From Betaproteobacteria bacterium (GTDB lineage: Bacteria; Pseudomonadota; Gammaproteobacteria; Burkholderiales; SG8-41): DNA of 47,523 nucleotides. Location: NCBI GenBank assembly GCA_947486575.1, contig CANKUB010000021.1, positions 1-47,523 on the forward strand. The letters are read 5' to 3'. The position numbers were made by a program, and so were the translations under genes. The notes beneath the pieces are model-generated. The model had not been told where the DNA came from and did not search any database. It saw nothing but the letters and a program-made list of their open reading frames with translations. Positions 18,089 through 27,260 of the stretch are shown one piece after another. Each line of letters begins with the position of its first letter. Position 1 is the first letter of the stretch.

Positions 18089-18925
18089 ATGACTGCCAGA
18101 CCCCAGATTGCTTTTGACGTGAAGCCACTGACCGGCGGCCTCGGTGCTGAAATCTTCGGCATCGATCTGGCTCAGCCGCTGGATGAACAAGGCTTTCGCG
18201 CCATCAATCAGGTGCTGCTGGACCACGGCGTGATTTTTTTTCGTGACCAGAAAATCACGCCCGCACAGCAGATGGCCTTTGCGCGGCATTGGGGCAGTGT
18301 GCATCTGCATCCTCACATGGCCTGTTTGCCGGAACAACCCGGCGTGATCGAAGTGCTGAAAAAGGAAACCGACACCACGGTGTTTGGCCAGAACTGGCAC
18401 ACCGATCAAATGTTCACGCCAACGCCCGCGCGCGTCACGCTGCTCTACGCCAAGGAAGTGCCGCCCTTCGGTGGCGACACCATGTACGCCAATCTCTACA
18501 TGGCCTACGACACACTGTCTGACGGCATGAAAGCCATGATTGCGAATCTGCGCACCGTTAACCTCTACAACAAAAAGAAAAAGCGCCCTGCCGCCATGGC
18601 GCCTACGGCACCGGAGCAGGACCCGGAACCCGCCGAACACCCGCTGGTGCGCCAGCATCCTGAAACCGGCAAGAAAGCACTCTACCTGTGCAACCCCGGT
18701 ATCACGAGGCACATCGTCGGCATGACTGAGGAAGAAAGTCAGCCGCTGCTGAAATATCTGCTCGACCACGCTACACGTCCGGAATTCACCTGCCGCTTCC
18801 GCTGGCAAGTCGGTTCGCTCGCCGTGTGGGATAACCGCCGTGCACTGCATTATCCGGTCAATGATTACAATGGCTATCGCCGCCTTATGCATCGCATCAC
18901 CATTGAAGGCGAACAAACTTACTGA
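18089..18925 (+). CDS. TauD/TfdA family Fe(II)/2-oxoglutarate dioxygenase
   Basis: A 278-residue Fe(II)- and 2-oxoglutarate-dependent dioxygenase of the taurine/2,4-D type. The iron triad is H104 and D106 (NWHTDQ) and H254 (RALHYPVND), followed by the 2-oxoglutarate-binding arginine in YRRLMHR. VIFFRDQ and PPFGGDTMYANLY are further family marks. GGGAGG-like GCGAGGGAGG lies just before the ATG. The next gene, a cupin, begins 31 bases downstream, and a Bug gene follows 19 bases after that, so the three are probably one operon handling one substrate. Confidence 0.94.
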   Translation: MTARPQIAFDVKPLTGGLGAEIFGIDLAQPLDEQGFRAINQVLLDHGVIFFRDQKITPAQQMAFARHWGSVHLHPHMACLPEQPGVIEVLKKETDTTVFGQNWHTDQMFTPTPARVTLLYAKEVPPFGGDTMYANLYMAYDTLSDGMKAMIANLRTVNLYNKKKKRPAAMAPTAPEQDPEPAEHPLVRQHPETGKKALYLCNPGITRHIVGMTEEESQPLLKYLLDHATRPEFTCRFRWQVGSLAVWDNRRALHYPVNDYNGYRRLMHRITIEGEQTY

Positions 18926-18956
18926 CCTTTACCTTTCGCACACGGGAGACAAAACC

Positions 18957-19421
18957 ATGGACACTATCGAGCAAGTCACGGCAAACACCGTGCAAAAAGG
19001 CATGCGGCTGCAAAAATCGTTTGTCAGCACTACGCCCTTCGCACCCGGACGGCGCTCGTTCTTTAAATACCGCAATCTCGGTCTTGAGGCTGCTACCGGC
19101 GGCCGCATGCGCGCCTATCAAAACAATTCCATCGCCGGCATGACCGAGCCAACGGGCTGGCATTATCACATCTGTGAAATGCAGTTCGTCTACGTGCTGA
19201 AAGGCAAACTGACGATTGAGTTTGAAGACGGCACCGTCGGCACCTTCGTCGCAGGCGACGCGTTCTTCGTTCCTGGTGGCGTGCGCCACAACGAGACTTA
19301 CGTGTCCGAAGACAAGGAAGCCCTCGAAGTCTCCGTGCCGGGTAAAATCGAAACGGTGAATTGTGAACGACCTGCGCATTTACCCGAAAAACTTCGCGCC
19401 GTCAGCAACGAAAATCCATAG
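18957..19421 (+). CDS. Cupin-domain protein
   Basis: A 154-residue single-cupin protein. The ATG at 18957 has GGAG 7 bases upstream and is preferred to upstream in-frame starts inside the dioxygenase gene. Cupin motif 1 is WHYHICEMQFVYVLKGKLTIEFEDG, with two histidines and the glutamate for metal, and motif 2 is GDAFFVPGGVRHNE. The related cupin at 27261 shares the FxKYRxLGLExATxGR..A-like N-terminus, so they are paralogs. Possible roles are a metal-dependent dioxygenase, isomerase or sensor. Confidence 0.85.
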   Translation: MDTIEQVTANTVQKGMRLQKSFVSTTPFAPGRRSFFKYRNLGLEAATGGRMRAYQNNSIAGMTEPTGWHYHICEMQFVYVLKGKLTIEFEDGTVGTFVAGDAFFVPGGVRHNETYVSEDKEALEVSVPGKIETVNCERPAHLPEKLRAVSNENP

Positions 19422-19440
19422 AATCTACGAAGCCTTATTG

Positions 19441-20415
19441 ATGCGATCAGCGAAACGATGGGCCAGCGCAGGCATAAGCATCTCGTTAGTGGCTGCCAGT
19501 GCTGCCTGGAGCCAAGCCTACCCTACGCGCCCCGTGCGCCTGATCGTGCCATTTGCCGCGGGCGGCCCCGGCGATGCCGTCGGACGCCAGATCGCGCCGG
19601 GCCTTTCTGAAATCTGGGGGCATCAGGTCGTCATCGACAATCGCGCAGGCGCCAACAGCATCGTCGGCAGTGAAGTGACCGCGCGCGCCGCGCCGGACGG
19701 CTACACGCTGTGCCTGCCGTCGGCGGGATTCACCATCAACGTCAGCCTCTATCCAAAACTGCCGTTCGACGCGATCCGCGACTTCACGCCGGTGACCAGC
19801 GTCACCTTCGGCCCCAGCATATTGGTCACCCACCCTTCGCTGCCGGTCCGCAACTTGAAAGATTTGGTGGCGCTCGCCAAAGCCAAGCCGCGCGCGCTGG
19901 CGTATGGCTCGTCCGGCTCCGGCGCGCCCAGCAGCCATCTCGGCATGGAACTGCTCAAAGTCACAGCGGGCATCGATATCATCCACGTGCCCTACAAAAG
20001 CATGGCACCCGCCCTGGTTGACGTCCTCGGTGGACAAATTCAGATGGCCATGCCCACCATCAACGTCACGCTGCAACACATCCGCGCAGGGCGGCTACGT
20101 GCCATCGGCGTAACCTCCCTGCAACGCTCAGCCGCCGCCCCCGACGTGCCCCCGCTCGCCGACCAGGGCATGCCTGGCTACGAAGCCAACAACTGGTACG
20201 CCCTGTTCGCGCCCGCCGGACTGCCTGCGCCTATCGCGGAAAAAATATACAACGACATGAGCAAACTGTTTCAGTCGCAGGAATTGCGCGACCGCTTTGC
20301 AGCGGCCGGCATGGAAGCGCGCAGCATGCCGCCCGCGGAGTTTGCGGCGTTTGTAAAACGTGAGATTGCGAAGTGGGGGAAGGTGGTTAAGGCGTCTGGG
20401 GCACGGGCGGAGTGA
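19441..20415 (+). CDS. Bug/TctC substrate-binding protein 3
   Basis: A 324-residue secreted receptor with signal peptide ending in AAWSQ. The ligand loop reads VPFAAGGPGDAVGR, and the cleft segment HVPYKSMAPALV carries a Ser in place of the usual Gly. It follows a cupin gene by 19 bases and belongs to the dioxygenase-cupin-Bug unit. The ATG at 19441 is used because the upstream in-frame start would add 26 residues lying over the cupin gene and spoil the signal peptide. Confidence 0.95.
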   Translation: MRSAKRWASAGISISLVAASAAWSQAYPTRPVRLIVPFAAGGPGDAVGRQIAPGLSEIWGHQVVIDNRAGANSIVGSEVTARAAPDGYTLCLPSAGFTINVSLYPKLPFDAIRDFTPVTSVTFGPSILVTHPSLPVRNLKDLVALAKAKPRALAYGSSGSGAPSSHLGMELLKVTAGIDIIHVPYKSMAPALVDVLGGQIQMAMPTINVTLQHIRAGRLRAIGVTSLQRSAAAPDVPPLADQGMPGYEANNWYALFAPAGLPAPIAEKIYNDMSKLFQSQELRDRFAAAGMEARSMPPAEFAAFVKREIAKWGKVVKASGARAE

Positions 20416-20582
20416 GGGAGATGCTTTTCGTACCAGTTCCATAGAACGGATGAACATTAGAATGCATTGTCACCCTAGGATCTTATTGGGTTTTAATCCA
20501 AGGATGGCTGATAGCTTATACATCACGTTGGAAAGTTAACTGGCGTTTATCTGTGTAACGCTAGCCGTATCAAGGAAACAAC

Positions 20583-20882
20583 ATGACAAAACGTCGCGCC
20601 GTAAACGTCATCGTCGGGGGCGTCATTCTCGGAGGAGGCGCCTATTTTCCGTACATTTTTTTAAGCGCGGAAAATCGCGTCCGAGAAGTATGCGCCGAAA
20701 TAAAGCCGGGGATGACACTTAACGCGCTTCATGCCTTTGCTGAGCTACACGGTCTGCGACAGCCCACCCGGGATGCTGGCGTTAATTTCCTCGTTGAAAC
20801 AAAAACCTTTGGACGATTCGGATGTGCGGTGAAATTGGAGTCTGGGATTGTACGGAACGTCGAGTACACCTTTGCAGACTGA
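20583..20882 (+). CDS. Small membrane-anchored protein of unknown function
   Basis: I do not recognise this 99-residue protein. Residues 7-28 (VNVIVGGVILGGGAYFPYIF) form one hydrophobic segment after a basic TKRR start, so it is either a membrane anchor with the C-terminus outside or an uncleaved signal. The rest contains a PGM-type segment (IKPGMTLNALHAFAELHGL) resembling small periplasmic beta-alpha domains, then a final VKLESGIVRNVEYTFAD strand pair. AAGGAAAC lies shortly before the ATG. It stands alone between two Bug genes. Confidence 0.65.
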   Translation: MTKRRAVNVIVGGVILGGGAYFPYIFLSAENRVREVCAEIKPGMTLNALHAFAELHGLRQPTRDAGVNFLVETKTFGRFGCAVKLESGIVRNVEYTFAD

Positions 20883-20904
20883 GACGGCTAAACACTTAAC
20901 GCGC

Positions 20905-21003
20905 GTAACCCGCAATGCGTAAGGCGTATTAAGCGTAGCGCATTGCGCCGAATGTGTTTGTGCTTCAAGTAAACATGCGGCGCAATAGGGATTACGCCCT
21001 ACG
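20905..21003. repeat. Palindromic intergenic repeat
   Basis: CGCAATGCG (20911-20919) and CGCATTGCG (20939-20947) are perfect inverted copies around a 19-base spacer rich in GCGTA units. A second small hairpin TAGGG-ATTACG-CCCTA follows near 20984-20999. The sequence style (GGCGTA, TTACGCC, CCTACG) is that of dispersed intergenic palindromes in beta- and gammaproteobacteria. Confidence 0.65.
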
Positions 21004-21061
21004 ACACTGCAAATTCGCTCAATACTTTTACCAAGCCGCAATTCGATGAAAGGAGATCACC

Positions 21062-22048
21062 GTGCGCCTTTTCCATATCGCGAAAATTATCTCTCCGATG
21101 TTATCGGTAATTGCCATCTGCACTTCGCCTCATACCGCAGCGCAAGCCTACCCCACCCGCCCCATCCGCTTCATCGTACCCTTCCCGCCCGGCGGCGGCA
21201 CCGACATTTACGCGCGCATCATGGCGCCCAAGTTATCCGAGGCGTTGCGCCAACAGGTGGTAGTGGATAACCGTTCGGGTGCGGGCGGCGCGCTGGGCGC
21301 GGAGCTGGCGGCGCGCGCGCCGACGGACGGCTATACGATCTGGATCGGGCAGACCAGTAATCTCACCATCGGCCCGTCGATGCGCGCGAAGAACAGTTAC
21401 GATCCGATCAAGGATTTCGCGCCGGTCAGTCTGCTGAGCAAAGCGCCGCAGGTGATGGTGGTTAACGCGGATTCACCGCTGAATGCGCTGAAGGATCTGG
21501 TGGCACTGGCCAAGAGCAGCCCGCCCGGCAAGCTCACTTACGCCACGGCGGGTGTCGGCGGCAACAGCCACGTCAACGGCGAGCTATTCAATCAGATGGC
21601 AGGGGTAAATATCACGCATGTGCCGTACAAGGGCGCTTCGCCCGCGATGATCGATCTGCGGGGCGGACGCGTGACGTATATGGGCACGTCACTCGCTTCG
21701 GCATCGCAGTTCATCAAGGAAGGCAAAATTCGCGGCATCGCCACCACCGGCGCGCAGCGCTCGCGGCTGCTGCCCGATGTGCCGACGGTGGCTGAACAGG
21801 GCTTCCCCGGCTTCGAATCGATTTCGTGGCTGGGGATACTCACGCCTGCCGGTGTGCCCCGCAGCATTATCGACCGCCTCAACAAGGAAACGGTGGCGAT
21901 ACTGCGAACGCCGGACGTGCAGAAAATGGTATTCGCGGAAGGCGGCGATATCACGCCGAGCACGCCGGAGGAATTCGCTGAGTTATTGCGCAAGGAATTG
22001 CCGCTGTGGGCGCGCGTGATTAAACGGGCGGGGATTGCGGCGGAGTAA
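21062..22048 (+). CDS. Bug/TctC substrate-binding protein 4
   Basis: A 328-residue exported receptor beginning with GTG at 21062, supported by AAAGGAG 6 bases before it. The signal peptide ends around HTAAQ. The ligand loop is VPFPPGGGTDIYAR and the cleft has HVPYKGASPAMIDL. The segment RGGRVTYMGTSLAS replaces the usual GGQV strand. It is convergent with the next Bug gene across a strong inverted repeat (22099-22165). Confidence 0.95.
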   Translation: MRLFHIAKIISPMLSVIAICTSPHTAAQAYPTRPIRFIVPFPPGGGTDIYARIMAPKLSEALRQQVVVDNRSGAGGALGAELAARAPTDGYTIWIGQTSNLTIGPSMRAKNSYDPIKDFAPVSLLSKAPQVMVVNADSPLNALKDLVALAKSSPPGKLTYATAGVGGNSHVNGELFNQMAGVNITHVPYKGASPAMIDLRGGRVTYMGTSLASASQFIKEGKIRGIATTGAQRSRLLPDVPTVAEQGFPGFESISWLGILTPAGVPRSIIDRLNKETVAILRTPDVQKMVFAEGGDITPSTPEEFAELLRKELPLWARVIKRAGIAAE

Positions 22049-22098
22049 TGCCCTAACTCACTATGCGCGCGAAGCACACCAAAATGACTTCTGTCCTT

Positions 22099-22165
22099 CC
22101 CGCGAAGGCGGGTATCCATAACGCACCTTCCTACCGCGCACCGCATGGATTCCCGCCTTCGCGGG
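22099..22165. repeat. Inverted repeat between convergent genes, possible bidirectional terminator
   Basis: CCCGCGAAGGCGGG (22099-22112) and its exact reverse complement CCCGCCTTCGCGGG (22152-22165) form a 14-base-pair stem. The flanking GGATTCCCGCC...GGGAATGAC is the well-known style of dispersed Burkholderiales intergenic repeats. It lies between two convergent Bug genes, where it could stop transcription from both sides, although no T-run follows. A weak copy of the A-rich motif (AAAAATCAATAAGTTAC) lies near 22213-22230. Confidence 0.8.
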
Positions 22166-22248
22166 AATGACAATTATAGTTTGGGTTCTATTGTGCAGAT
22201 TAAAATAATAGCAAAAAATCAATAAGTTACATACTTTCTGACCGCACC

Positions 22249-23235
22249 TCAATCCACGCGAATATTGGCCGTCCTGATCACTTTGAGATAAGTCGCGATA
22301 TCCGATTTGATCATCGCTGCAAACTGCTCCGCCGTGGAAGTCATGGGAATCATGCCTATACCATCGAGCCGTTCACGCACGGCGGGGATTGTCAGCATTG
22401 TGGCAATTTCGGCGGACATTTTATCGACGATGGGTTTGGGCACGCCCGCCGGCGCGAGCACGCCGTTCCAGGTTTTGACATCAAAGCCCGGCAGCCCTGC
22501 TTCGGCAAAAGTCGGCATCTGCGGCAGAGCGCTCAGACGCGTGTTGCCCGTGACCGCGATGGCCTTGATTCTGCCGCCTTTGACGTGCGCAACGATATTA
22601 GACGGCACAGAATAAAACATATGCACTTGCCCGCCAATCAGATCGACGAGTACCGGTGCGGCACCCTTATACGGAATGTGTTGCGTTTTGACGCCAGCAA
22701 TCATGTTGAACAATTCGCCCGACAGATGCGTCGGTCCGCCTGCGCCCGACGAGCCGAAATTCAGTTGCCCCGGCCGGGATTTGGCCAGCGCGATCACTTC
22801 CTGCACAGTATTGGCCGGCAGCGCTGCGTTCAAAACCAGCACTTGCGGTGCAACACCGATGGTCGCCACCGGTGAAAAATCGCGAATCGGATCGTACGGC
22901 GTTTTGGTCAAACTGGACAGAATGGCGTGCGTGCTGGTGGTCAGCATGATGGTGTAGCCATCGGGCGCTGACCGCATCATTGCCTCGGTGCCGATGATCG
23001 TATTGCCACCGGGACGGTTGTCAATGATTACGTTCTGGCCCCAACGCTCCGTCAGATGCTGGCCCACCAGCCGCGCCATTACGGACGTGCTGCCGCCTGG
23101 CGCGTAGGGGGTGATAAAACGAATCGGCTTGTTGGGATACGAAGCCACGCTTGATTGCGCGATGGCACCACTGCCGAACGACAACAGCAAACCCTCAGCC
23201 CATGCCAGTGCAAATAATCCAAAGCCTTTTCGCAT
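22249..23235 (-). CDS. Bug/TctC substrate-binding protein 5
   Basis: A 328-residue receptor with a strong GGAGGAG ribosome-binding site 6 bases before the ATG and a signal peptide ending in GAIAQ. The ligand loop is TPYAPGGSTSVMAR; the usually conserved Asp is replaced by Ser-Val, which should change how the ligand carboxylate or loop water is held. The cleft is HIPYKGAAPVLVDL, followed by GGQVHMFYSVPSN. It is divergent from Bug 6 with 122 bases between starts. Confidence 0.95.
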   Translation of the reverse strand: MRKGFGLFALAWAEGLLLSFGSGAIAQSSVASYPNKPIRFITPYAPGGSTSVMARLVGQHLTERWGQNVIIDNRPGGNTIIGTEAMMRSAPDGYTIMLTTSTHAILSSLTKTPYDPIRDFSPVATIGVAPQVLVLNAALPANTVQEVIALAKSRPGQLNFGSSGAGGPTHLSGELFNMIAGVKTQHIPYKGAAPVLVDLIGGQVHMFYSVPSNIVAHVKGGRIKAIAVTGNTRLSALPQMPTFAEAGLPGFDVKTWNGVLAPAGVPKPIVDKMSAEIATMLTIPAVRERLDGIGMIPMTSTAEQFAAMIKSDIATYLKVIRTANIRVD

Positions 23236-23357
23236 TGATTCTCCTCCCGCCGTTACGCGCCAACGGTAATTATGGTCTTGTGTAACTGCGCGCAGCGCTG
23301 CCTATTCTGGGCGACAATGGAACATGTGTCCACCGGGCAAAGCGCCGGGAATTGTTC

Positions 23358-24368
23358 ATGATCGCTTCGCATTTTTTTATCCGTTCTTCTCTGCTGCTGG
23401 CCATGGTGGCAATGGTGGCCATGTTGGCACTGTCGGCCTTGCCGCCTCTCGCCGGTGACGCACTGGCACAGCCCTTCCCGGTCAAGCCGATGCGCGTCGT
23501 CGTCGGATTCAGTCCCGGCAGTGCCGCTGACTTTACCGGCCGTCTGCTGGCGCAAAAAATGGCGGAGGTTCTGGGGCAGCCGGTGGTCGTTGAAAACCGC
23601 ACCGGTGCTGCGGGCAGCATAGCCACCGAAAGAGTGGCCGCCGCCGCGGCCGATGGTTATACATTGCATATGGTCACCGCGCCCGACACCGCACAGCCCG
23701 CGCTGCGCCTGAAGCTGCCCTATGACCTGGAACGCGATTTTGCCCCAGTGACCATGGTGGTCAGCGGCGCATTTGTACTGACGGTGAATCCGTCCGTGCC
23801 CGCGCGCAACGCCAAGGAGTTGATTACCCTCGCGCGCGCGCAACCGGGCAAACTCAGCTACGGGTCGTCAGGCGTGGGCAGTTCCGCGCACCTGGCGGGC
23901 GAACTGTTGAATGCCATGACACAGACGAAGCTGCTGCACGTGCCATACAAAGGCGCGGGCGAAGTGGTGATCGCCAACGTGGCCGGCCAGATTGATGCCG
24001 GTTTTCCCAGCTACGTGGCGGCCAATGCGCTTATACAAAGCGGTAAGCTGCGAGCGCTGGCCGTGCCCAGCGCCAAACGCTCGGCACTGATGCCCCACAT
24101 TCCCACGCTCCACGAATCCGGCGTGACAGGTTATGACCGCTATTCGTGGTACGGTATCAGCGTGCCGGCCGGTACGCCGCGCCGTATTATCGAAAGGCTT
24201 CATGCAGTGATCGTCAAAATCGTCAGTGCACCGGAAGTCACCGAAGCGCTGAACCGTCAGGGCTTTGAGCCGCAAACCAACACGCCGGAGCAGTTTGCTG
24301 CGCAGATCCGCAGCGAGATCGCGCAGAATACGAAGTTGATAAAATCGTTGGGACTAAGATCTGAATAG
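23358..24368 (+). CDS. Bug/TctC substrate-binding protein 6
   Basis: A 336-residue receptor with a long hydrophobic leader carrying a duplicated MVAMVAM-type stretch and ending in DALAQ. The ligand loop is VGFSPGSAADFTGR, and the cleft segment is HVPYKGAGEVVI, without the usual Pro-Ala. Both suggest a different ligand from its neighbours. The ATG at 23358 is preceded by CGGGA; a TTG two codons upstream is an alternative. Bug 7 follows 39 bases later on the same strand. Confidence 0.95.
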   Translation: MIASHFFIRSSLLLAMVAMVAMLALSALPPLAGDALAQPFPVKPMRVVVGFSPGSAADFTGRLLAQKMAEVLGQPVVVENRTGAAGSIATERVAAAAADGYTLHMVTAPDTAQPALRLKLPYDLERDFAPVTMVVSGAFVLTVNPSVPARNAKELITLARAQPGKLSYGSSGVGSSAHLAGELLNAMTQTKLLHVPYKGAGEVVIANVAGQIDAGFPSYVAANALIQSGKLRALAVPSAKRSALMPHIPTLHESGVTGYDRYSWYGISVPAGTPRRIIERLHAVIVKIVSAPEVTEALNRQGFEPQTNTPEQFAAQIRSEIAQNTKLIKSLGLRSE

Positions 24369-24407
24369 CCCTTTCACTTCGACACGCAACTTCACCCGCA
24401 CAAACGC

Positions 24408-25388
24408 ATGCAGCCGCGCATGAAACGATTACACCTCGCGCATTTCCTGGTTTTGACGCTGTGCGCTGCCGCGACCAGCCTTGCGCAACCTTATCCGGTG
24501 CGCCCCATCCGTCTGGTGGTGCCGTTTCCACCGGGCGGCACCATCGACATGATCGGACGCATGGTGGCACAGGGCGTCGGTGATCGTGTCGGGCAAACCA
24601 TGGTGGTGGACAACCGTGGCGGCGCAGGTGGCATGATTGGCGCGGAACTGGTGGTCAGGTCGGCACCCGACGGTTATACCCTTTGCTTGTGCGGGGCAGG
24701 ATCACTGATCAACAGCACATTGATGGCGAGCAAGCCGCCGTACGATGTGCGCCGTGATATTGCACCGGTCAGTCTGGTCGCTTCAGCGCCGTATCTGCTG
24801 CTGGTGCGGAACATGCCGGGGCTCAATTCCGTGCAGGACCTGCTCACGCAGGCCAAACAAAATCCGGGCAAGCTGAATTACGGTTCGGCGGGCAGCGGCA
24901 GCACGGCACACCTGGCGGCCGCGCTGTTCGCATCCATGGCGGGCATCAACGTGGTGCATGTGCCCTATAAAGGCAGCGCACCTGCCGCGACCGACCTTTT
25001 CGGCGGGCAGATTCAATTTTTAATGGAAGCCATCGCCGCGGGAACACAATATGCCAAAACCGGCCGCCTGCGCGCATTGGGGGTATCCACCCTGAAGCGC
25101 TCCACGCTTCTGCCCGATCTCCCGACGATTGCAGAGCAAGGTGTGCGCGGTTACGAAATGACCACATGGCATACGGTGTGTGCGCCACGCGGCACGCCGC
25201 CGGCCATTGTCGATAAACTCAGCCGCGAGATAGCCGCGGTCATACAGGCGCCCGAGACACGCGAGCGCCTCGCCATCGCCGGCGTGGAAGCACACGGCAG
25301 CACGCCCGATCAATTGCGCGACTTTATCGCTGCGGAATATCCGCGCTGGGATAAACTGCTGACGCAACTGGGATTGCGCGCCCGATAA
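24408..25388 (+). CDS. Bug/TctC substrate-binding protein 7
   Basis: A 326-residue receptor; the ATG four codons later (24420, MKRLHLAHF) is an equally good start, as neither has a clear ribosome-binding site. The signal peptide ends at TSLAQ. The ligand loop is VPFPPGGTIDMIGR, and the cleft is HVPYKGSAPAATDLFGGQIQF with LMEAIAAG after it. That last segment is close to the LFEAVAGG of Bug 16, so the two may share a ligand class. It is convergent with Bug 8, 17 bases between stops. Confidence 0.95.
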   Translation: MQPRMKRLHLAHFLVLTLCAAATSLAQPYPVRPIRLVVPFPPGGTIDMIGRMVAQGVGDRVGQTMVVDNRGGAGGMIGAELVVRSAPDGYTLCLCGAGSLINSTLMASKPPYDVRRDIAPVSLVASAPYLLLVRNMPGLNSVQDLLTQAKQNPGKLNYGSAGSGSTAHLAAALFASMAGINVVHVPYKGSAPAATDLFGGQIQFLMEAIAAGTQYAKTGRLRALGVSTLKRSTLLPDLPTIAEQGVRGYEMTTWHTVCAPRGTPPAIVDKLSREIAAVIQAPETRERLAIAGVEAHGSTPDQLRDFIAAEYPRWDKLLTQLGLRAR

Positions 25389-25405
25389 CAATCGTCACCA
25401 AAGGC

Positions 25406-26434
25406 TCACCCTGGGGTGGCGCCCGACAGCTTGACCGCCCTACCCCACTTGGCAATCTCCGACTTGATGTACGCCGTATATTCTTCTGAACTGTTGGCGA
25501 TAACTTCCGCACCGGCGCCATTCATGCGTGAGCGAAAATCTGGCCGTGTAACGCCCCGGGCCATTTCGGATTGCAGCTTGTTGACCACGTCGCGCGGGGT
25601 CGCGGCCGGCACCGCGAATCCAAACCACGATGCCGTCTCGAAACCGCGCAGCCCCTGCTCGTCTATGGTAGGCACTTTCGGCAACACGGCAGCGCGCTTG
25701 AGGCTTGAGACACCGATCGCGCGCAAGCGACCGCTTTCCACGTGCGTCACCACAGACGGCACAGCGCCGACGAAAATCTCGATCTGCCCCGCCAGCACAT
25801 CGGTAAGCGCGCCCACCGCCCCCTTGTAGGGCACATGGATCATTTTGACGGCCGCCATGGCTTTGAATATCTCGCCTGCAAGATGCTGCGGCGTGCCGAT
25901 GCCGGTAGAGCCGTGATGCAGTTCATTGGGCCGCGACTTCGCGATGGCGACCAATTCCTTTACATTCCGCGCCGGTAACGCGGGGTTTACCACGATGATG
26001 TTGGGGGTGGTTGCCACGTTCGTCACAAATGCGAACTCCTTTTCAATATCAAAGGCAAGCTTGGGATACAAAGCCACGTTGATGGTATTGGCTACCGTCA
26101 CCAACAGCAGGGTGTAGCCATCCGGAGCCGCACGCGCCACCAGCTCTGCGGCGATGTTAGAAGCGCCACCGGGACGGTTTTCCACAATCACTTGTTGGCC
26201 CCACGCTTCGGTCAGCTTTTGGCCCACGCTGCGCGCCACCAGGTCGGATGTGCCGCCCGGCGTGAAGCCCATCACGATACGCAGCGGCTTGGTAGGGAAC
26301 GAAGCCGCGCTTTGCGCGAAGACATGCGGTGTGCCAAGCATCAGTGCGCAAGCGCAATACGCTGGCAGCCAGCACCTTGCCCGGGGAAGGCGGAGGAGGA
26401 CATCGTAAGCACTTGTTTTATTTGTATTTTTCAT
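25406..26434 (-). CDS. Bug/TctC substrate-binding protein 8
   Basis: A 342-residue receptor whose start at 26434 lies 4 bases after the stop of the SDR gene at 26439, so the two are translationally coupled. The leader is unusually long (about 47 residues, NKTSAYDVLLRLPRARCW before the hydrophobic core) and ends near HVFAQ. The ligand loop is MGFTPGGTSDLVAR and the cleft HVPYKGAVGALTDVLAGQIEI. A start at 26596 would add 54 Cys/Arg-rich residues that overlap the SDR gene and is rejected. Confidence 0.94.
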   Translation of the reverse strand: MKNTNKTSAYDVLLRLPRARCWLPAYCACALMLGTPHVFAQSAASFPTKPLRIVMGFTPGGTSDLVARSVGQKLTEAWGQQVIVENRPGGASNIAAELVARAAPDGYTLLLVTVANTINVALYPKLAFDIEKEFAFVTNVATTPNIIVVNPALPARNVKELVAIAKSRPNELHHGSTGIGTPQHLAGEIFKAMAAVKMIHVPYKGAVGALTDVLAGQIEIFVGAVPSVVTHVESGRLRAIGVSSLKRAAVLPKVPTIDEQGLRGFETASWFGFAVPAATPRDVVNKLQSEMARGVTRPDFRSRMNGAGAEVIANSSEEYTAYIKSEIAKWGRAVKLSGATPG

Positions 26435-26438
26435 AAAA

Positions 26439-27203
26439 TTATAATCCCTGTCCCATCGGCGACAACAGTATGTCCTGCACCTGCACGTGGGGCGGCGTGG
26501 AGAGCATGTACAGCACGGCATCCGAGATATCCGACGGCAGCAACGGCTTGAATTTCTCGAAATACGATTCATAGGAAAACTTGCCGCCACTGGCACGCCC
26601 TCGAAATTCTGTGGCTACCATACCCGGTGAAATCATCCCCACGCGCACTCGCGTGCCTTTGCTGGCGAGTTCCGCGCGCAGCGTGTCGGTCAGAGCGCGG
26701 ACCGCAAACTTCGACGCCTGATAGAACGAGAAGTTTGGCACCTGGTCGCGGTGACTGTAGATCGACGACAAATTGATAATTTGCGCCTCTGTCTTCTCAT
26801 GCATGCCGCGCAGCGCCTCGCGCACGCACAGTGCAGGCGCGGCAACATTGATGTTGAGCGTGTCGCACCAGTCTTCCCATTTGCCATTTTCCAGCGTACT
26901 CATCATACCGGTCCCGGCGTTGTTCACCAGCACGTCCACGGTGCCCCACTGTTGACCTATGGCTTCGAATATTGCCAGCACATCGGCTTCCTTGCCCACG
27001 TCGCCCGGGCATGCCATCACCTGCCCGCCGGTCTTGGCGCAGTCCGCCGCCAGCGCCTCCAGCCGTTCGTGCCGCCTTGCGACAACAGCGACCTTCATGC
27101 CGATGCCGGCCAGTGTACGGGCAATGTCTTCGCCTATGCCGCCGGATGCGCCGGTGACCAATGCGATGCGTCCCGCCCAGCGTTTGCAGCCTTCCATGTG
27201 CAT
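26439..27203 (-). CDS. SDR family oxidoreductase
   Basis: A 254-residue classical short-chain dehydrogenase: cofactor site TGASGGIGED, the NNAG motif (VLVNNAGTG), the catalytic Ser in INLSSIYSHR and Tyr/Lys in YQASKFAV. The PGMVATEF segment after the active site is typical. GGGAGA lies just before the ATG at 27203; an ATG two codons later is possible. It is the first gene of a coupled SDR-Bug pair and is divergent from the cupin at 27261 with 57 bases between. Confidence 0.94.
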   Translation of the reverse strand: MHMEGCKRWAGRIALVTGASGGIGEDIARTLAGIGMKVAVVARRHERLEALAADCAKTGGQVMACPGDVGKEADVLAIFEAIGQQWGTVDVLVNNAGTGMMSTLENGKWEDWCDTLNINVAAPALCVREALRGMHEKTEAQIINLSSIYSHRDQVPNFSFYQASKFAVRALTDTLRAELASKGTRVRVGMISPGMVATEFRGRASGGKFSYESYFEKFKPLLPSDISDAVLYMLSTPPHVQVQDILLSPMGQGL

Positions 27204-27260
27204 GCTCTCCCTATGAATGGCGCTTATAATAACCGCTCGTCACGCCACTGGAGGCCTCAT

